DNA from: Nilaparvata lugens
Taxonomy: Eukaryota; Arthropoda; Insecta; Hemiptera; Delphacidae
Length of the DNA: 64,000 nt
NCBI RefSeq assembly: GCF_014356525.2
Contig: NC_052506.1
Location: 28,456,372 to 28,520,371, forward strand
Reading direction: 5' to 3'
Shown here: positions 34,070 to 46,067 of the stretch, piece by piece
Position numbering within the stretch: position 1 is the stretch's first letter
Layout of the letters: each line of letters starts with the position of its first letter
Position numbers and translations under genes: made by a program
Notes under the pieces: model-generated
Database searches by the model: none
The model's input: only the letters and a program-made list of their open reading frames with translations
Told to the model about the DNA's origin: nothing

Positions 34070-34750
34070 AATGTATCACAAATCAAATTTTTTTGATGTC
34101 CTATAATCATAATTGTCCAGTTAATCTGCACAATGTACGTTTGTCCACATTAGATGACCATTTGAGTAATAATATCATCAACAGGTGTTTTCGGGAAAAA
34201 TATTACTGAAATTGATATTCCTTCCAAGTGCATTGAATTAAATTAAGAATAAATAGTTTTGAAACTAGTTAGATAAGTTTAAAGAAGCCGAAGATTTCAA
34301 GTAATTAATCCTCTCTCCAGAGATGAAGCCATTTTTCAATCAAACTAAGTAGATGAAGACAAACTACAGACTTCAGGGCTTATAGAGGATAAATCTCTAT
34401 ACCAAATAATTTGGTTTATTCTTGCATTCATCTCTTGTTAGTGGGTGATAATAAAGAAGAAATTATGAAATCTTCGGCTTCTTCAAACTAACTCAACTAA
34501 TTTCAAACTATGAATTCTTAATTTAATTTAATGCACGTAAAATGAAAAATCCTGGTCCAGAATTCGGAAATGAATTCAAATCTCTATCATCAAGGGCTTT
34601 CGAGGTGGATGACATTGAAGACAGTTTTAATAATAGTTTTCCCGAAAACACATGTTGTTGGTAGTATTACTCAAATCTAGCGTGAAAAACGTACATTGTG
34701 CAGATTATCTGGACATTTAAGATTATAGGACATGAAAAAAATTTGTAATA
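34070..34750. repeat. Foldback element, ~680 bp
   Basis: The left half (TTTTTGATGTCCTATAATC, TCTGCACAATGTACGTTT, GTGTTTTCGGGAAAA, AAGAAGCCGAAGATTTC) is repeated in reverse in the right half (GAAATCTTCGGCTTCTTC, GTTTTCCCGAAAACAC, ACGTACATTGTGCAGAT, GATTATAGGACATGAAAAAA). The arms are about 250 bp with a spacer of about 160 bp. Confidence 0.85.
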
Positions 34751-35123
34751 AGCGGTTGTGATAATTTCAAGTACCTATTTTTAATAATTACATATATCTG
34801 CCACATTACTTTCACTATAACACAGAAAGTTGAATGTAAATTCTATAAATGGCGTTCAAATAGATAATAGTGTTACACAAATTTACATGTTTGTGACTTC
34901 TGGGAAAATGGAGAAGACCCAAATCTATGGAGGAAGGAGTGTATGTCGTCTATAAAAATAAATTCTAATTTCTAATTCTAATTTCTCATTCCACAAATGA
35001 ATGCTAATAAAATATCCAGGAATCATAAGAACCCAATTTGCAAAATTGATAACTAAATCAACAGAACTAACATATTCATTTGAAAGAAGTGACAAATTGT
35101 TTGATTAGCCAGACATAACAAAT

Positions 35124-35248
35124 GAGGCGTTTACCCAGCATGGTGAACGTTGACGATTGTCCGAATCATCAATGCCAACAATAATCGTATGAGTAATGAA
35201 TATTCATTTATTACTCATGTCAGGTTCGCAATGCCTGGTAAACGCCAC
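35124..35248. repeat. 125-bp MITE with GGCGTTTACC ends
   Basis: GGCGTTTACCCAGCATGGTGAACG faces GTTCGCAATGCCTGGTAAACGCC with only a few mismatches. The core contains ATTATTGTTGG-like and ATGAGTAATGAATATTCAT palindromic stretches. It is non-coding. Confidence 0.75.
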
Positions 35249-35257
35249 GTTGTGGAT

Positions 35258-35621
35258 AAGGCTTGTTCACACCAAAGCTCTGCACCTCTGCGGAATCTGT
35301 GGATTGATTTTTGATAAAGATCGGTCGCCTGATTAAATAATGAGGTTGTTCACACCGACATCCATCCATCTGTCAGCAATTTTTTCAAGAAAATTCAAGA
35401 CACAAGATACAAGAATTCTGATTTCAGATTCGGCTTCAGCGTCTTGAAGTATATGATTTGGCTCATGTTTGCTCGAAAATGAATATTTAGGAACAGGCAG
35501 AGATTTTAAAGTGAGAATAATTCTCTATTGATCCACTTATGTTTTTTGGTGTCGAGTCTGTCCACAGGCATCTGTGACTTTGATTCTGCAGAGTCACACA
35601 GCTTTGGTGTGAACAAACCTA
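35258..35621. repeat. ~360-bp MITE with TTGTTCACACCAAAGCT ends
   Basis: GGCTTGTTCACACCAAAGCT at the left is mirrored by AGCTTTGGTGTGAACAAACC at the right, and a further internal GTTCACACCGACATCC occurs at 35347. It lies about 175 bp past the ARGLU1 stop and may contribute to its 3' UTR or downstream region. Confidence 0.8.
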
Positions 35622-35794
35622 TAGCCTCCCAACTTTTCACACGAGCACATAATATTCTACTAGAACATTCTTCCATGATCACACAATTTACCTACCTATT
35701 AGTTTATCCTACTTCTTCAACCACTACATTGTAATTCGGAGATAAAATGATCACTAATCACTTGCTTCACTGAAACACTCACAAACACAAACCA

Positions 35795-35959
35795 CTACGC
35801 GTTAGGTTTCAAACTGAACGATAGCTTCGGTCTCGAATTATTTTTTCCTAAAATTTTCTTCTGTTCTTCCTTCATCCTTTTATCTTGTTCTCGTCTCAGT
35901 TTTTGTCGCTCTTCTTCCATTTTGCGTTGCTCTTCAACCATTGCTAGCCTTTCTTCCGC
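35795..35959 (-). CDS. ARGLU1: ARGLU1 last exon
   Basis: The acceptor TTTCTTTCAAAG sits above 35959 and the TAG stop is at 35797-35795, giving 54 residues. [18 protein letters not shown] is followed by a basic helix and the closing SRPKLSFSL block, which is the hallmark end of ARGLU1. Phase 0 in. Confidence 0.94.
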   Translation of the reverse strand, partial: AEERLAMVEEQRKMEEERQKLRREQDKRMKEEQKKILGKNNSRPKLSFSLKPNA

Positions 35960-38900
35960 CTTTGAAAGAAAAATAATTCATATTGAAAAGAGAAATTCAT
36001 ATTGATGATTCATAGAGAAAAGAGAAATTCATATTGATGATTCATAGAGAAAAGAGAAATTCATATTGATGATTCATAGAGAAAAGAGTTTTATAGAGAC
36101 CAGGCGTTATTGATCTCTGGGAAAATTATCCAATAGGTTTTTTGTGCTACAATGAGACGGAGTAGCATAATCCTATCTCCCAAATCAAATTAGTTTACCA
36201 TGCAGCCGCCATTTTGTGTAGATTTACTCCTGATAAAAGGAAATAGAGCATAGGCTACCACAAGTAATAAATCTACTGTGCCATTGCTGTTGGCAATAGA
36301 AATGGATATAACCGTAGTAAAGTTAAACGTAGGTATTTCTATCTAAACAGGCTTTGCAACATTAATTTGGCTATCATTATCAAGATAAATATAATACACC
36401 ATATTGATCACAGAAAGTCACCTGGTGAATACATTAAACGATTCATTACTTTATCTGGTTGAAGTGAGATTTGAATAGACATGCTAAAAATATTTAGGTA
36501 ATCTTAAAGATTAAGATTATAGATTAATCTTATAAGATTTGTGTAATCTTATTTCACAAGATTTAGGCATTTGTATTTTCCTCTCTCTTGCATACTGTTT
36601 TTGCTGGTTAATGAACTTGAATTTTATTCGATTTTACTTTAACCCTGTAATGAACCGCGATTTTTAAAACCCCATTTTACATAATAAAAACAAACATTTT
36701 AGAATTGTATCTACTTTTGGATTTTTTTAAATAAATCAGAAACACGTTGTAAGCCTGCCATTTACTCCACAGTACACCGGTAAGTGAGTGCTTGCCTCTG
36801 CAGTCATAAAGCTGGCCACTAACGTAACGTTACACATGTCCAACGTGATACGTTTGTACAGTCGAGAACCTGAACGTTAGTGGTTGTGGCTTCGACCAAG
36901 GTCTGCAGGCGCTGTATAGCTGAATATTGTAGCATTGTTGTGCTCTTTAAGGTGTACTCGAAGACTATTCGATATGACTGACAGTCATATCGTACATGTG
37001 AAACGTCAGGTTAGTGACCAGCCTAACTGTAATAGAATCAATATACCCGCGTAGGCGAATAGACCTAACCTTCAAGTGTGCTAGACTAGTTTTTCGGACA
37101 TTTGAACAGAAAACTAAAACTATTAGTTAATAATGACATTGAAGTAGAACTAAAACATTCAGACGCCCTGCGTTCCATTATTTTGCGGCCTATAATCTCT
37201 TATCCCCGTCAGAGATTCAATGCAAATCACATTATAATGATCTTAAAAGCAGAGGTTGACGGCTTGCTATGCAATCATGACTCCTACGAAGAAAAGTATA
37301 TTCTGTTTCTTATTTTTGAACAGAAAATTGGACTTGAATTCTTGGATGTGAAATATAACCCAACTTTTGGAAATAGTACTGTTAAAATTTGGAAGAGGAG
37401 CAGTTTTGGAGCCTGTTGCTCTCATGATTCGCGATTTTAATAATAAATGAATGAGTAAATATATAGTTTGTGTAAAACAAGTTGAGACTTGGCCCTCCAT
37501 CCGAAGAAATTACAGGGTTGCCAAATCAGTCAAATAATCTTGTAAATTTCCAGCCTTCAGCATACAATTTGGTACACAATGCATACCATGCAGCCGCTCT
37601 CCTAACTTTAAAATTCCTTGGATACCGAAATTACGATCTTTCGACTACTTTTGACAATTGAAAAAATAATTTCAATTATTTCTGAAAAACTTTCTCGCTT
37701 TCACCACCCACTTATCTTCGAAACAAAAAAGTTTCCAGTATGTCGAAAATTTCATGTTTTCTGCCCGAAATATCTCGACATTGACGAACGTAATCATTAA
37801 TTAAAAAATAACTATGGGTCGGAAAAAAATAATTCAGACACCAATAGAAAGGAGACATTCTCCCCGTTAATCCGATATGAAATTATTACGCTTTAAGACG
37901 CCCCATAATTCTGAGAGAAGTGATATTCAAAAGAAAAACAAATCTTCGCGATGTTTCCAATTTTATCATAAAAGTTTAAATCCCTTTTAATTATTCAACC
38001 CTGAAACTTTTTTAGCACGACTAGAATATCGGGGATGACATTCTACATTCAATTATGACGTTGAATTGGAAATTTGAGAAAGTTGCAATTTAGATTTCGT
38101 ACACGATTTGGCAACCCTGTAATTTCTTCGGATGGAGGGCCAAGTCTCAACTTACTTTACACAGACTATAATAATAATCGCCCATCTATCTGGTTTACTG
38201 CAGCACGTGAGCTGTTGTCTGGAGATGATTAACGTTATGTTGAACCTCTTCAGTATACTCACTCTAACGAGTTTTTCTTTAAAAAAATCAGTAAACATGT
38301 GTGATTTAGTTTTTCGCTATTACAGAATTCAGCTAATGTTTTAAGAATTCTTCAGATATGAGTTATGAAATAGATAATTGAATGAAAAATAGAACGCTTA
38401 CCAATTTCTTTTGTGCTTCTTCTATCTTTCTGTTATTCTCAGCCATGATTTCTTCCAATGCCTCACGTTTTTTTCTTTCTTCTTCCTGAAATAACAAAAG
38501 ACTATATTAAATGTGAATCAAGACTCGATTTTACACTCAAGTTTTCAACCCAATCAATGAACTACCACTGAAAAGAGTTTTTCAATAGCATAGATAGAAT
38601 ATACATAGGGAAAGGAGGACTAATGAATAAATCTATCATTATTTAGCAATGGTGAACCTGATACTAGATTTCGTAACATAATAATTATGTTTGAAAATAG
38701 TCTACTCAAATATGTTACTAATATCAAACAAATGACAGATACAAAATGAAGAAACATGATTTATTCCTTTTCTTCAGAAATAATATTATATCATATATCT
38801 TTTCAAAGGTTTACACGAACAGTTTACTCTACAATGTAAAACTGTGATTTGAATTAGCGAAATAATGGTTTGAAAGATGTGATTCAGTATAATACTTTGA

Positions 38901-41900
38901 TAGAATACAGAAAAGAACTCTTCTGGAAGAGTAGCATATAAAAATTACTTTGAAGCCAATGGAAATGTTTAATGCAAATGGAATGTGTAATGCGTCATTA
39001 TGACAGTTTGAATATTGTAACAAATTATTAAAATCCAGTTCATAAATTAAGGCCCTGAAAAAGAGAACAATAGAATAATTATGTGAGAATTTTCAATTAA
39101 AATTAAATTGTTACCTATATTGTTGAGGTTTTGCTTTAAATTACTCTCAAACTAAATCACTCATCTGTAACATTTAAATTCTTTAAGAATTGATTCGAAT
39201 AGAATTATTAAAATTAAAGGCAGGAAACTATAAAAATCAATAAGATTCGTAGTATTAATTATCATACCATTAAAGTGGGCCAAATCAAATTTCATCCCTG
39301 AAAGAAAATCATTTTAGGGTAACTTATGAAAAGTGAAAAATTCAAGTAGTATTATCGAGTCACACCCTTGAGTTTGAAAAATGAAAACAATATCAATCAA
39401 AATTTGAAACCACGATGAATCGTTTCTCCAATTCACCGTGATAGAGAAACTTATAGAACATTGAAGCACAGTATAAATTAAAGACTCAATGACCAGTTAA
39501 CTCAATAATTCACAATACCAAACAAGTCATCATCTGAAAATATTGTTAAATTTATCTTCCTTATTATCATTTTATACAAACAGTACAAATAGGTTGGCCT
39601 ATCTTATAAATCAAAATTGTGCCTTGAGGCTAGTTAATTTTTTTCATGAATTTTAGACTTCCCAAGGAATGGTAACTTTGAGTGGATTTTTTTACAAAAA
39701 AAAAAGTTAACGAATAATTTGATGATGCGTGTAACTAAATAGACAGAAAGTATCAAAGTAGAATGATTTGAAACAAGCAGATGCATGAAGTAAAAATTCA
39801 AGTATTACAAATAAATGCTTACAATAGCGAAATAACATCAATTTGAAAGTAAAATATAAGTTGAACAACTATTTTTCTTGAATGGATTTTAGATATTCGT
39901 TGTTTTTGTCATTTTAATAAACGGGAGTGTAAGAAATAACTTGATACTATTGATTGACTGAGTACCTCTATGGCCAGGAGCAGAGCCAATAGCACCACGT
40001 TATGCCATTTTCACGTCATCCAAATTAATGCAACGATTTTTCATAACTAAAAAAATATGAACATCTAATAGCGGTGAATCTCGATTATCCGACCAACTAC
40101 ATTATGACCTCCATCCGGGCAGTAGTTTGGTCATAATTTCAGAATAAAATACGTAGCTGTGAAAACTGATTTCCGATAAATTGTTAAAAGTATGGATCAA
40201 GTTAATTTTATTCAATTAATAGACCATTTCCCCATTGAATTGCTGTTTGGACACTATCACTAATGTAATATTGCACAGTTGTATCGAGCATAATCGGATA
40301 ATCGTGGTTCACAAAAATTCTCTAAGAACACACAAAACAATTTACTTACCAAAGAGGTTCCGAATAGTCCGCAAATAATATCCTGGAAATAGTTGTTAAC
40401 AAACAAAAAAAGTTTAAATTGATTATGTGAATATTGTACATACAAGCTGAGCGATACCTTGGGATGACTGCTTCTCCATTAGCTGCACTCTCGGCTGCAT
40501 AACTGCTGTCAAGTCTTCAGTCGGCCATCATTTCGCCGTCGCATTAGCCCCCTCACTGAGGAGGCTCAATGAATTTACTCCATTCTCAGCAACATTGACA
40601 CTTTCTACTTTCTATTTCTATGGGTTTTTTTGCAAAAATACTATTATGGTTGCTATTCGCAACGCATACTTCAACAACAAATTCGTTGGAAACAATGTTC
40701 ATTCAATCACTATAGAAAGTTGTTAGGTAAAAATCCTACATATTTATATTGTCCAACTTTACTAGCCCTTATCTACTAGCTACAAGCTGAATAAACAATA
40801 AAATAAACATGAGTAAACAATTTCAAAGAAACGTTGTCACGAACTTTGTGAATTATCTGCGATTACATATTGAGAGGAATCTGTGTTTCATATATATTAG
40901 GCTTCTTTTATTTATTTTTAATATGATAATCAATTTCGATTAATTCACTAGTAAAGGCATACACGAAGCGATTGAAGCTTGCAACATGATTACTGATAGA
41001 GACATGAATTCGGTAGTAATAATTCAACTGTACCTTCTAATACCTTCAATACCTTAATATCGGTATTGTGTTATAAGGAATAATGTAAAATGATACTAAA
41101 ATCAGATTGATTTTCAATATCAATCTTCGTAGCCTACAATATTAAAAATAATTTTGTTTAGTATACATTTTGAATATATAACTGTTTTAATTTTATTAAA
41201 ATCAAATTCAATTTGTGTTTCACTTTGGAAACAGAACTTTTTCTATAAAAAACTCGCATATATGAAGTAGAGCCAATCTAGCAATGATCGTGGTTCATAA
41301 TTTTCAAGTTTTATCAAGAGAAACGATAGAATCTTCAACTTGCATCAAAGTATTTTTGGAAGTTCATTTAATCCGTAAATTCCAATACTGAAAATATATA
41401 CAAAATCGGACGAAAATTAGTATTTGCAAATATTGGGACTTGTGATTCCAGCAATAAGATTAAACTTGAAATTACTAAAAGAATGTTTTACCAGCCAGCT
41501 AGAAAGCTGAAATAAGGAAAAGCTAACTAGAAAAATAAAAAATCAATTATGGAATGTATGAACTAGACACAAAGATGGTGAAAATTCTTCGACCGAAGGA
41601 TTTCCAAACGTAACATTCTGTGCCACACTTACAGCTTATAAAAATAATATTATTTTGTCAAACATGTTATTTGTTTGTTCCTTCAAAGCATTGATTGACT
41701 TGCTAGAGTGATTGAAATGCCAATTTTCAAGTGCGCCTAACAGGATGAAGGGCTGCAAGATTATATTAATTGAATTTTCAATCACATTATACAGTATTTC
41801 AATTACATAGGTAGTACTGTATATTATAACTTCAAATGAAACATTTCTCTCAGAAATGGAATAGTAAACAATAAAAATTATCATTATCTAAAGTCTTGTT

Positions 41901-44900
41901 AACACGGAGCTAAATATAAGTATGAATGAGATGAAAAATCAATCACATTGCAAATCAAAATTATAAAAATCACTGATAATCGAAGTTTAATAAATGTCAT
42001 CACAAGTTTAATAATTGTCAAGACTTGCCATCACGAAGTTTAATAATTGTCAAGACTTGCCAATTGATCGAGCAGAAAACATTATTACGATATGGTCAGC
42101 GGAGTAATGTTATGTCATAGTCCGGGCGCAAATGTCATGAATAAGGCACTCCGTGGTCATTTTTGGTTAACAGCCGTGGAAAATGTCTCAATTTCTTCGT
42201 TAGTTCTAGCATAATAAGGATCGTGATGATTTTAAGTTGAATACACAAGCAAACACCTCGGAAACAAGGTGGCCGCTAAAATTTTCAGGGTTTTGCTATA
42301 TCGCTTGTATTTTAATAACCGTTCACGATATTAAGGCTATGCAAAGGCTAAAAATAAACTTTCTACTGATGATATTTTTCAAAGTTTTTCGATTTGTATA
42401 CTATCAAGCTATCAAAATGAAAAAGTTTTCTCGGGAAATCATTTTCTCGGGAAATTTTTTCCGATCATTAGTTTTTGAGATATGAGCGCCTAAAGTTTAA
42501 ATTTCTGGGACAGAACATTTCAAGTTTGATAAGAAATAAATCCATGAGATTTAGAAGATGGATTCTTCATGGTATTGTTGATCTAGTTAAACATAAATTT
42601 TCTGAAATAATCAATTTTTGAGAAAGTTATTCAATTTACTAAAAATGACCAAAAATAACTTTTAGTTGAGATATTTTCTATCATTTTTGGTAAATTGAAT
42701 AACTTTCTCAAAAATTGATATTTTCAGAAAAGTTTTGTTTTGCTAGTTTGCTAGTCCGAAAAGTTTTCGGATATTGTAGTATGATTATTTTGGAGCTCCC
42801 AGATGGCTGAATTGATCCGATATCCTCGACATTATTAGATTTACAGACGATTTCTTGAAAATCGACATATTTTTGCCGCCATCTTGTTTTTTTCATGATT
42901 ACAAACATTTTTGGGATTGCCATCACGGATAATCTCTTTCTACACATCATTACAAAAAGATTGATACCATTCCCAAGTCTGTACCTTCAAGGAGTCATCA
43001 GTTACACGGTTTTTCTAATTGTTGGGATTGGCATTTGGTGGAAAAAGCGTGTTTTCCTCTGCAAACAGTACTTTTCTCTCTTTTTTTAAAGCTTTGGAAA
43101 TATTCTAAAACACTGTACCAATAACACCAGTGTGTGTCTACTTCGAATACATTTACATGATGGAAAGTGAAATGTTGTCCCCGAAAAATTTATGTGTCAA
43201 GTTTTTGAAGTTGAATAAATCAAGAAAAGAGTGGTCGAAATGAGACGATTCTCTCGAAAATTATAGTTTGGTTAATTCCAAACACTTTGGTCATAAAACC
43301 AATCCGATATCTCCCCCCACAATAACTGAATAGCTAGCGATATAAAAATTTCTGTCAATAATGACCGCCATCTAGAATTTTTCAATGATGTCGAATAATT
43401 GCGTTGTTTCCATCATCAATATTATTATCCGGCTTGTTGTAACGAAGAGATTGAGACAATTTGCAAGTCTCTTTCTTAAAGTAGTCATGAAAAATCGATT
43501 TTATAGTTCTTGCTTGTTACCTCATGCATATGGAAAAACGCACCAGAAATCATGCAGGGTTTTCTTTGGAGAGCGCTGGAGAACTCATTTTTTGACGTAC
43601 AGGGCATGAAGATATATCGTTCCAAAGTTGAAGAAATGCTCTAAATTTCATAGATTTAAAATTTCTCTGTATCTCTTGCACAAAAAAATTATAATGGAAT
43701 GAAATTTGAAAAAAAGTTTTTTTTTGTCTTTTGAAGGTTATAACTCATAAAATATGCGTTTTAGAAGCAGCTTTTATTGAACAAATTCTAGAGGAAGATT
43801 TTAGAAATATTTTCATCTGAAAAAATGGTTGAATATCTTAAACGGTTATTGAAATACAAGCGATATAGCAAAACCTTTGCCTGTGATTTCGACTTATCAT
43901 CATCACGATCCTTATTATGCTAGACCTAACGAAGAAATTGAGATATCTTCCACGGCTGTTACCCAAACATGTCCACGGAATGACATTATTGTGCCCTGAC
44001 TATTATGTCTTACCAGATTATTATTTAAATCAAGTAATTCATGCCGCAGAAGATTCGTAATTCGTAAAGCTGACATCACGGGATTATCTGTTCGAAACTT
44101 GCCATGTGAAATAAACTATTAAGTAGGGATTTCTTCTTTCATGAGTGTGAATGGATGCTGAAGAAACAAACATATCATCTTGAAAATGTTTTTGATGAAA
44201 TAATATTACCTGAGAGATTGAAGAATCTATTTAAAAAAGTTTCCATTAATTTTAGTGCACTGTAATTTATTGAATATAATATCCCAAGTTGATAATTAGT
44301 GATAAATCATCTATACTGTGTGTTTAAAATACGAAACTAGTTACCGGTAAAGGAGAATATGCCTTCATGGCATTCATCAAGAGGGAATGGCCTACTCTGT
44401 GATTTTACACCAATTTGACATAGACCTACCTTTGTCTTTCCATTTCAGCTAGTCTTTCCACTTCATCCATTTTTCGATCATTGTATGGCTTCTTCTTATT
44501 GTATATAAGAGATTTCGACCCTTCATCTGATACATCTGAACTACTGCTTGAGGAATCTGAATGAGATCGTTTCCTGTAATAGAAATAAAGCACGATTAGA
44601 GCCATCTTAAAGACGGAAAAACACACGTATAAACTATAACCGAAGAAAAAACAAAAACACTAGAATTTGAACAATTATTTGGCATTATAGAAACATACTA
44701 TTAAGAGAGTGATTGGAGGTTCCATAAATTCATGCCCATAATCGATGTTTTCTCAAACATTTAGAGAATGACTTGACCAGAAATGTCGATTGTCGTCGAT
44801 ATTTGGTTCAGCTAAGGAAGATTTTTTCAACTTTTAACACTCAAAATATAGCCTACGATTTTTCATATATGTATTTTTTGTTTTCCAAACAAATGAAATT

Positions 44901-46067
44901 CGTGTTTTAATAAGGTCTACAGATTCAGTTAGCAACGGAAAAGAATTCAGTGAGCAGTGAGGGTTGAGCTGACTATTTTTAGAAACGACTTGACCCCTTT
45001 GATAAATGTACAAAAGCTTTCAACTGTAATTTTCCTCAAACTCCGCCAAAATTACGTTTTTTGAAAACTATCAGGGATCTGAAGTCTCAATAACTGAATA
45101 CCGAATGAGTATTATAAACCAGCCAAGTCTGTTGCTAGTTTCCATTGGGCTATCCCCCTGGTTATCCGGTGGAGGATAACAGGTTATCTGGTTAGGACCA
45201 ACCAGAGGATTGGATTGGAATATTATCTTTTTGCTTTGACGATACAATTTCCAAAGCACACAATTATTTTACAAGCTCTCAAACCCACAGGGACCCATTC
45301 AGTGATAACAAGCCTTTACTTCATATAAAATATTATATACCAAAAGATATAACATGTAGCCTACGTACCTTCGTCCTTAACTATACTGGCGTCTCCAGAA
45401 TGCACGGCTTCTTTCAAGATAGATGCCCACAAACTCAACAACAGTCCTCTTGTCCTCCGTTTGACATACGTCAATCACTCAACTTACAAGAATATTGTCA
45501 GACAGTGCAAAATACATTTTGAGAAACTTGGCTCTAATGCTTATTATTTATAAAGTACTCGGCCTGCCGGCCAGAAAAAATCTCCCAAGCAAAGCAGCTG
45601 CACCAAGGGTATTACGATGTTAATTTAAGTTAAACTCAATACAAATAAGTTAAATGTCTAATAAAACTTAAATCAATTAATATTGGAGCTGACCATACAA
45701 AATTTCTAACTGATCAGAATTGTCACTGCTGGAGGAACATTAATTTAATCAAAACCTGAAGACCTTATTAGATTTTATCTAGAAAAAAGATTATACTGTA
45801 GATAAACAAAGGTTCCCTGTAACTTGATATATAATAAACGTATAATGGGGAATAACTTGTTTCATTTAAAAACACTATATTATAGTTTCTATGCAAGAAA
45901 AATATTAGATAATAAATCTTCATGAATACTAACCTCGACTTGGAACTTCTCTCCCTCGACCTATCCCTGTGCTTGTTTGCATGACTTCGTTCCCTTGATT
46001 TCATTCTTTTGTGCGAATGTTTACTCTTTCGTCGGCGTCTAGGTGATTTACTTCTCGAACGACCCAT
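35795..46067 (-). CDS. ARGLU1: ARGLU1 (arginine and glutamate-rich protein 1), central exon not found
   Basis: Four coding exons on minus are recognised: 46067-45934, 44573-44430, 38485-38402 and 35959-35795. The start [16 protein letters not shown] is the Arg/Ser-rich N-terminus. The end [20 protein letters not shown] matches the strongly conserved ARGLU1 C-terminus. ARGLU1 is a nuclear protein that acts in pre-mRNA splicing and as a transcription coactivator. Exon 2 ends in phase 2 whereas exon 3 begins in phase 0, so at least one exon is missing between them. By comparison with the vertebrate protein it should encode about 75 residues of the Glu/Arg-rich helix (EETARRVEELV...). I did not find it on minus in 38486-44429. 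The introns are rich in MITEs. Confidence 0.88.
35986..36089. repeat. 32-bp minisatellite, ~3.3 copies
   Basis: The unit containing GAGAAATTCATATTGATGAT and TCATAGAGAAAA is repeated three times with almost no change, starting 27 bp upstream (in gene sense, inside the intron) of the last ARGLU1 exon. It overlaps the likely branch-point/polypyrimidine zone. Confidence 0.92.
36808..37026. repeat. ~215-bp MITE in ARGLU1 intron
   Basis: The ends AGCTGGCCACTAACGTAACG and the complementary ACGTCAGGTTAGTGACCAGCC, followed inward by CACATGT and its complement, face each other. It is non-coding. Confidence 0.78.
37462..38170. mobile_element. Family M MITE, copy 3, in ARGLU1 intron
   Basis: At 709 bp this is the neatest copy of the family. 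The ends TATAGTTTGTGTAAAACAAG and CTTACTTTACACAGACTATA bound it, and AAGTTGAGACTTGGCCCTCC with CCGAAGAAATTACAGGGTTG is repeated in reverse at the other side. Flanking TA bases suggest insertion at TA. Confidence 0.85.
38402..38485 (-). CDS. ARGLU1: ARGLU1 exon (coiled-coil part)
   Basis: Acceptor GTTATTTCAG, donor TTG|GTAAGC, exactly 28 codons. [18 protein letters not shown] continues with [10 protein letters not shown], nearly the same as the vertebrate EEERAKREELERILEENNRKI segment, and the length matches the corresponding vertebrate exon. Phase 0 on both sides. Confidence 0.93.
38486..42117. other. ARGLU1 long intron, first part
   Basis: The missing ARGLU1 exon should lie here or in 44003-44429, but no Glu/Arg-rich minus-strand frame is visible. 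A 33-nt stretch at 40351-40383 has good minus-strand splice sites on both sides and is a candidate cassette exon. A ~31-bp direct duplication (AAGTTTAATAATTGTCAAGA) lies at 42000-42062. Confidence 0.5.
42118..44002. mobile_element. TAGTCCGGG-ended hAT-like non-autonomous element, copy 2
   Basis: The left end TAGTCCGGGCGCAAATGTCA pairs with the right end TGACATTATTGTGCCCTGACTA. The flanks are TTATGTCA (42110-42117) and TTATGTCT (44003-44010), an 8-bp duplication with one mismatch, the size typical of hAT elements. The inverted arms continue inward for about 220 bp. A second hairpin sits at 42595-42735 (TTTTTGAGAAAGTTATTCAA and its complement). There is no transposase. The copy at 26338-29190 is the same family. 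Confidence 0.85.
44430..44573 (-). CDS. ARGLU1: ARGLU1 exon 2 (Ser-rich to start of helix)
   Basis: The acceptor ATTACAG lies just above 44573 and the donor AAAG|GTAGGT just below 44430. It encodes [18 protein letters not shown], then [20 protein letters not shown] and MERQR. The last part corresponds to the vertebrate 'KKAEFERQRK' start of the coiled coil. The exon ends two bases into a codon. Confidence 0.88.
44574..45933. other. ARGLU1 intron 1
   Basis: No exon is seen. The patch 45110-45260 is GC-richer and has partly self-complementary GGTTATCCGG...GGATAACAGG. No repeat partner is found in the window. Confidence 0.4.
45934..46067 (-). CDS. ARGLU1: ARGLU1 exon 1 (RS-rich N-terminus)
   Basis: The ATG is at 46067-46065 and the donor AG|GTTAGT begins at 45933. 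Forty-four codons plus two bases encode [15 protein letters not shown]... with repeated RS, RER and HKR steps. The RS-rich domain of ARGLU1 directs it to nuclear speckles and splicing factors. The two left-over bases AG join the G of exon 2 to make Arg, which confirms the pairing. Confidence 0.92.

Noticed and set aside
37102..37440. Plus-strand frame of 112 codons inside an ARGLU1 intron
   Set aside because: No recognisable domain, starts with a non-ATG codon (TTG), no splice context, and runs up to a MITE.
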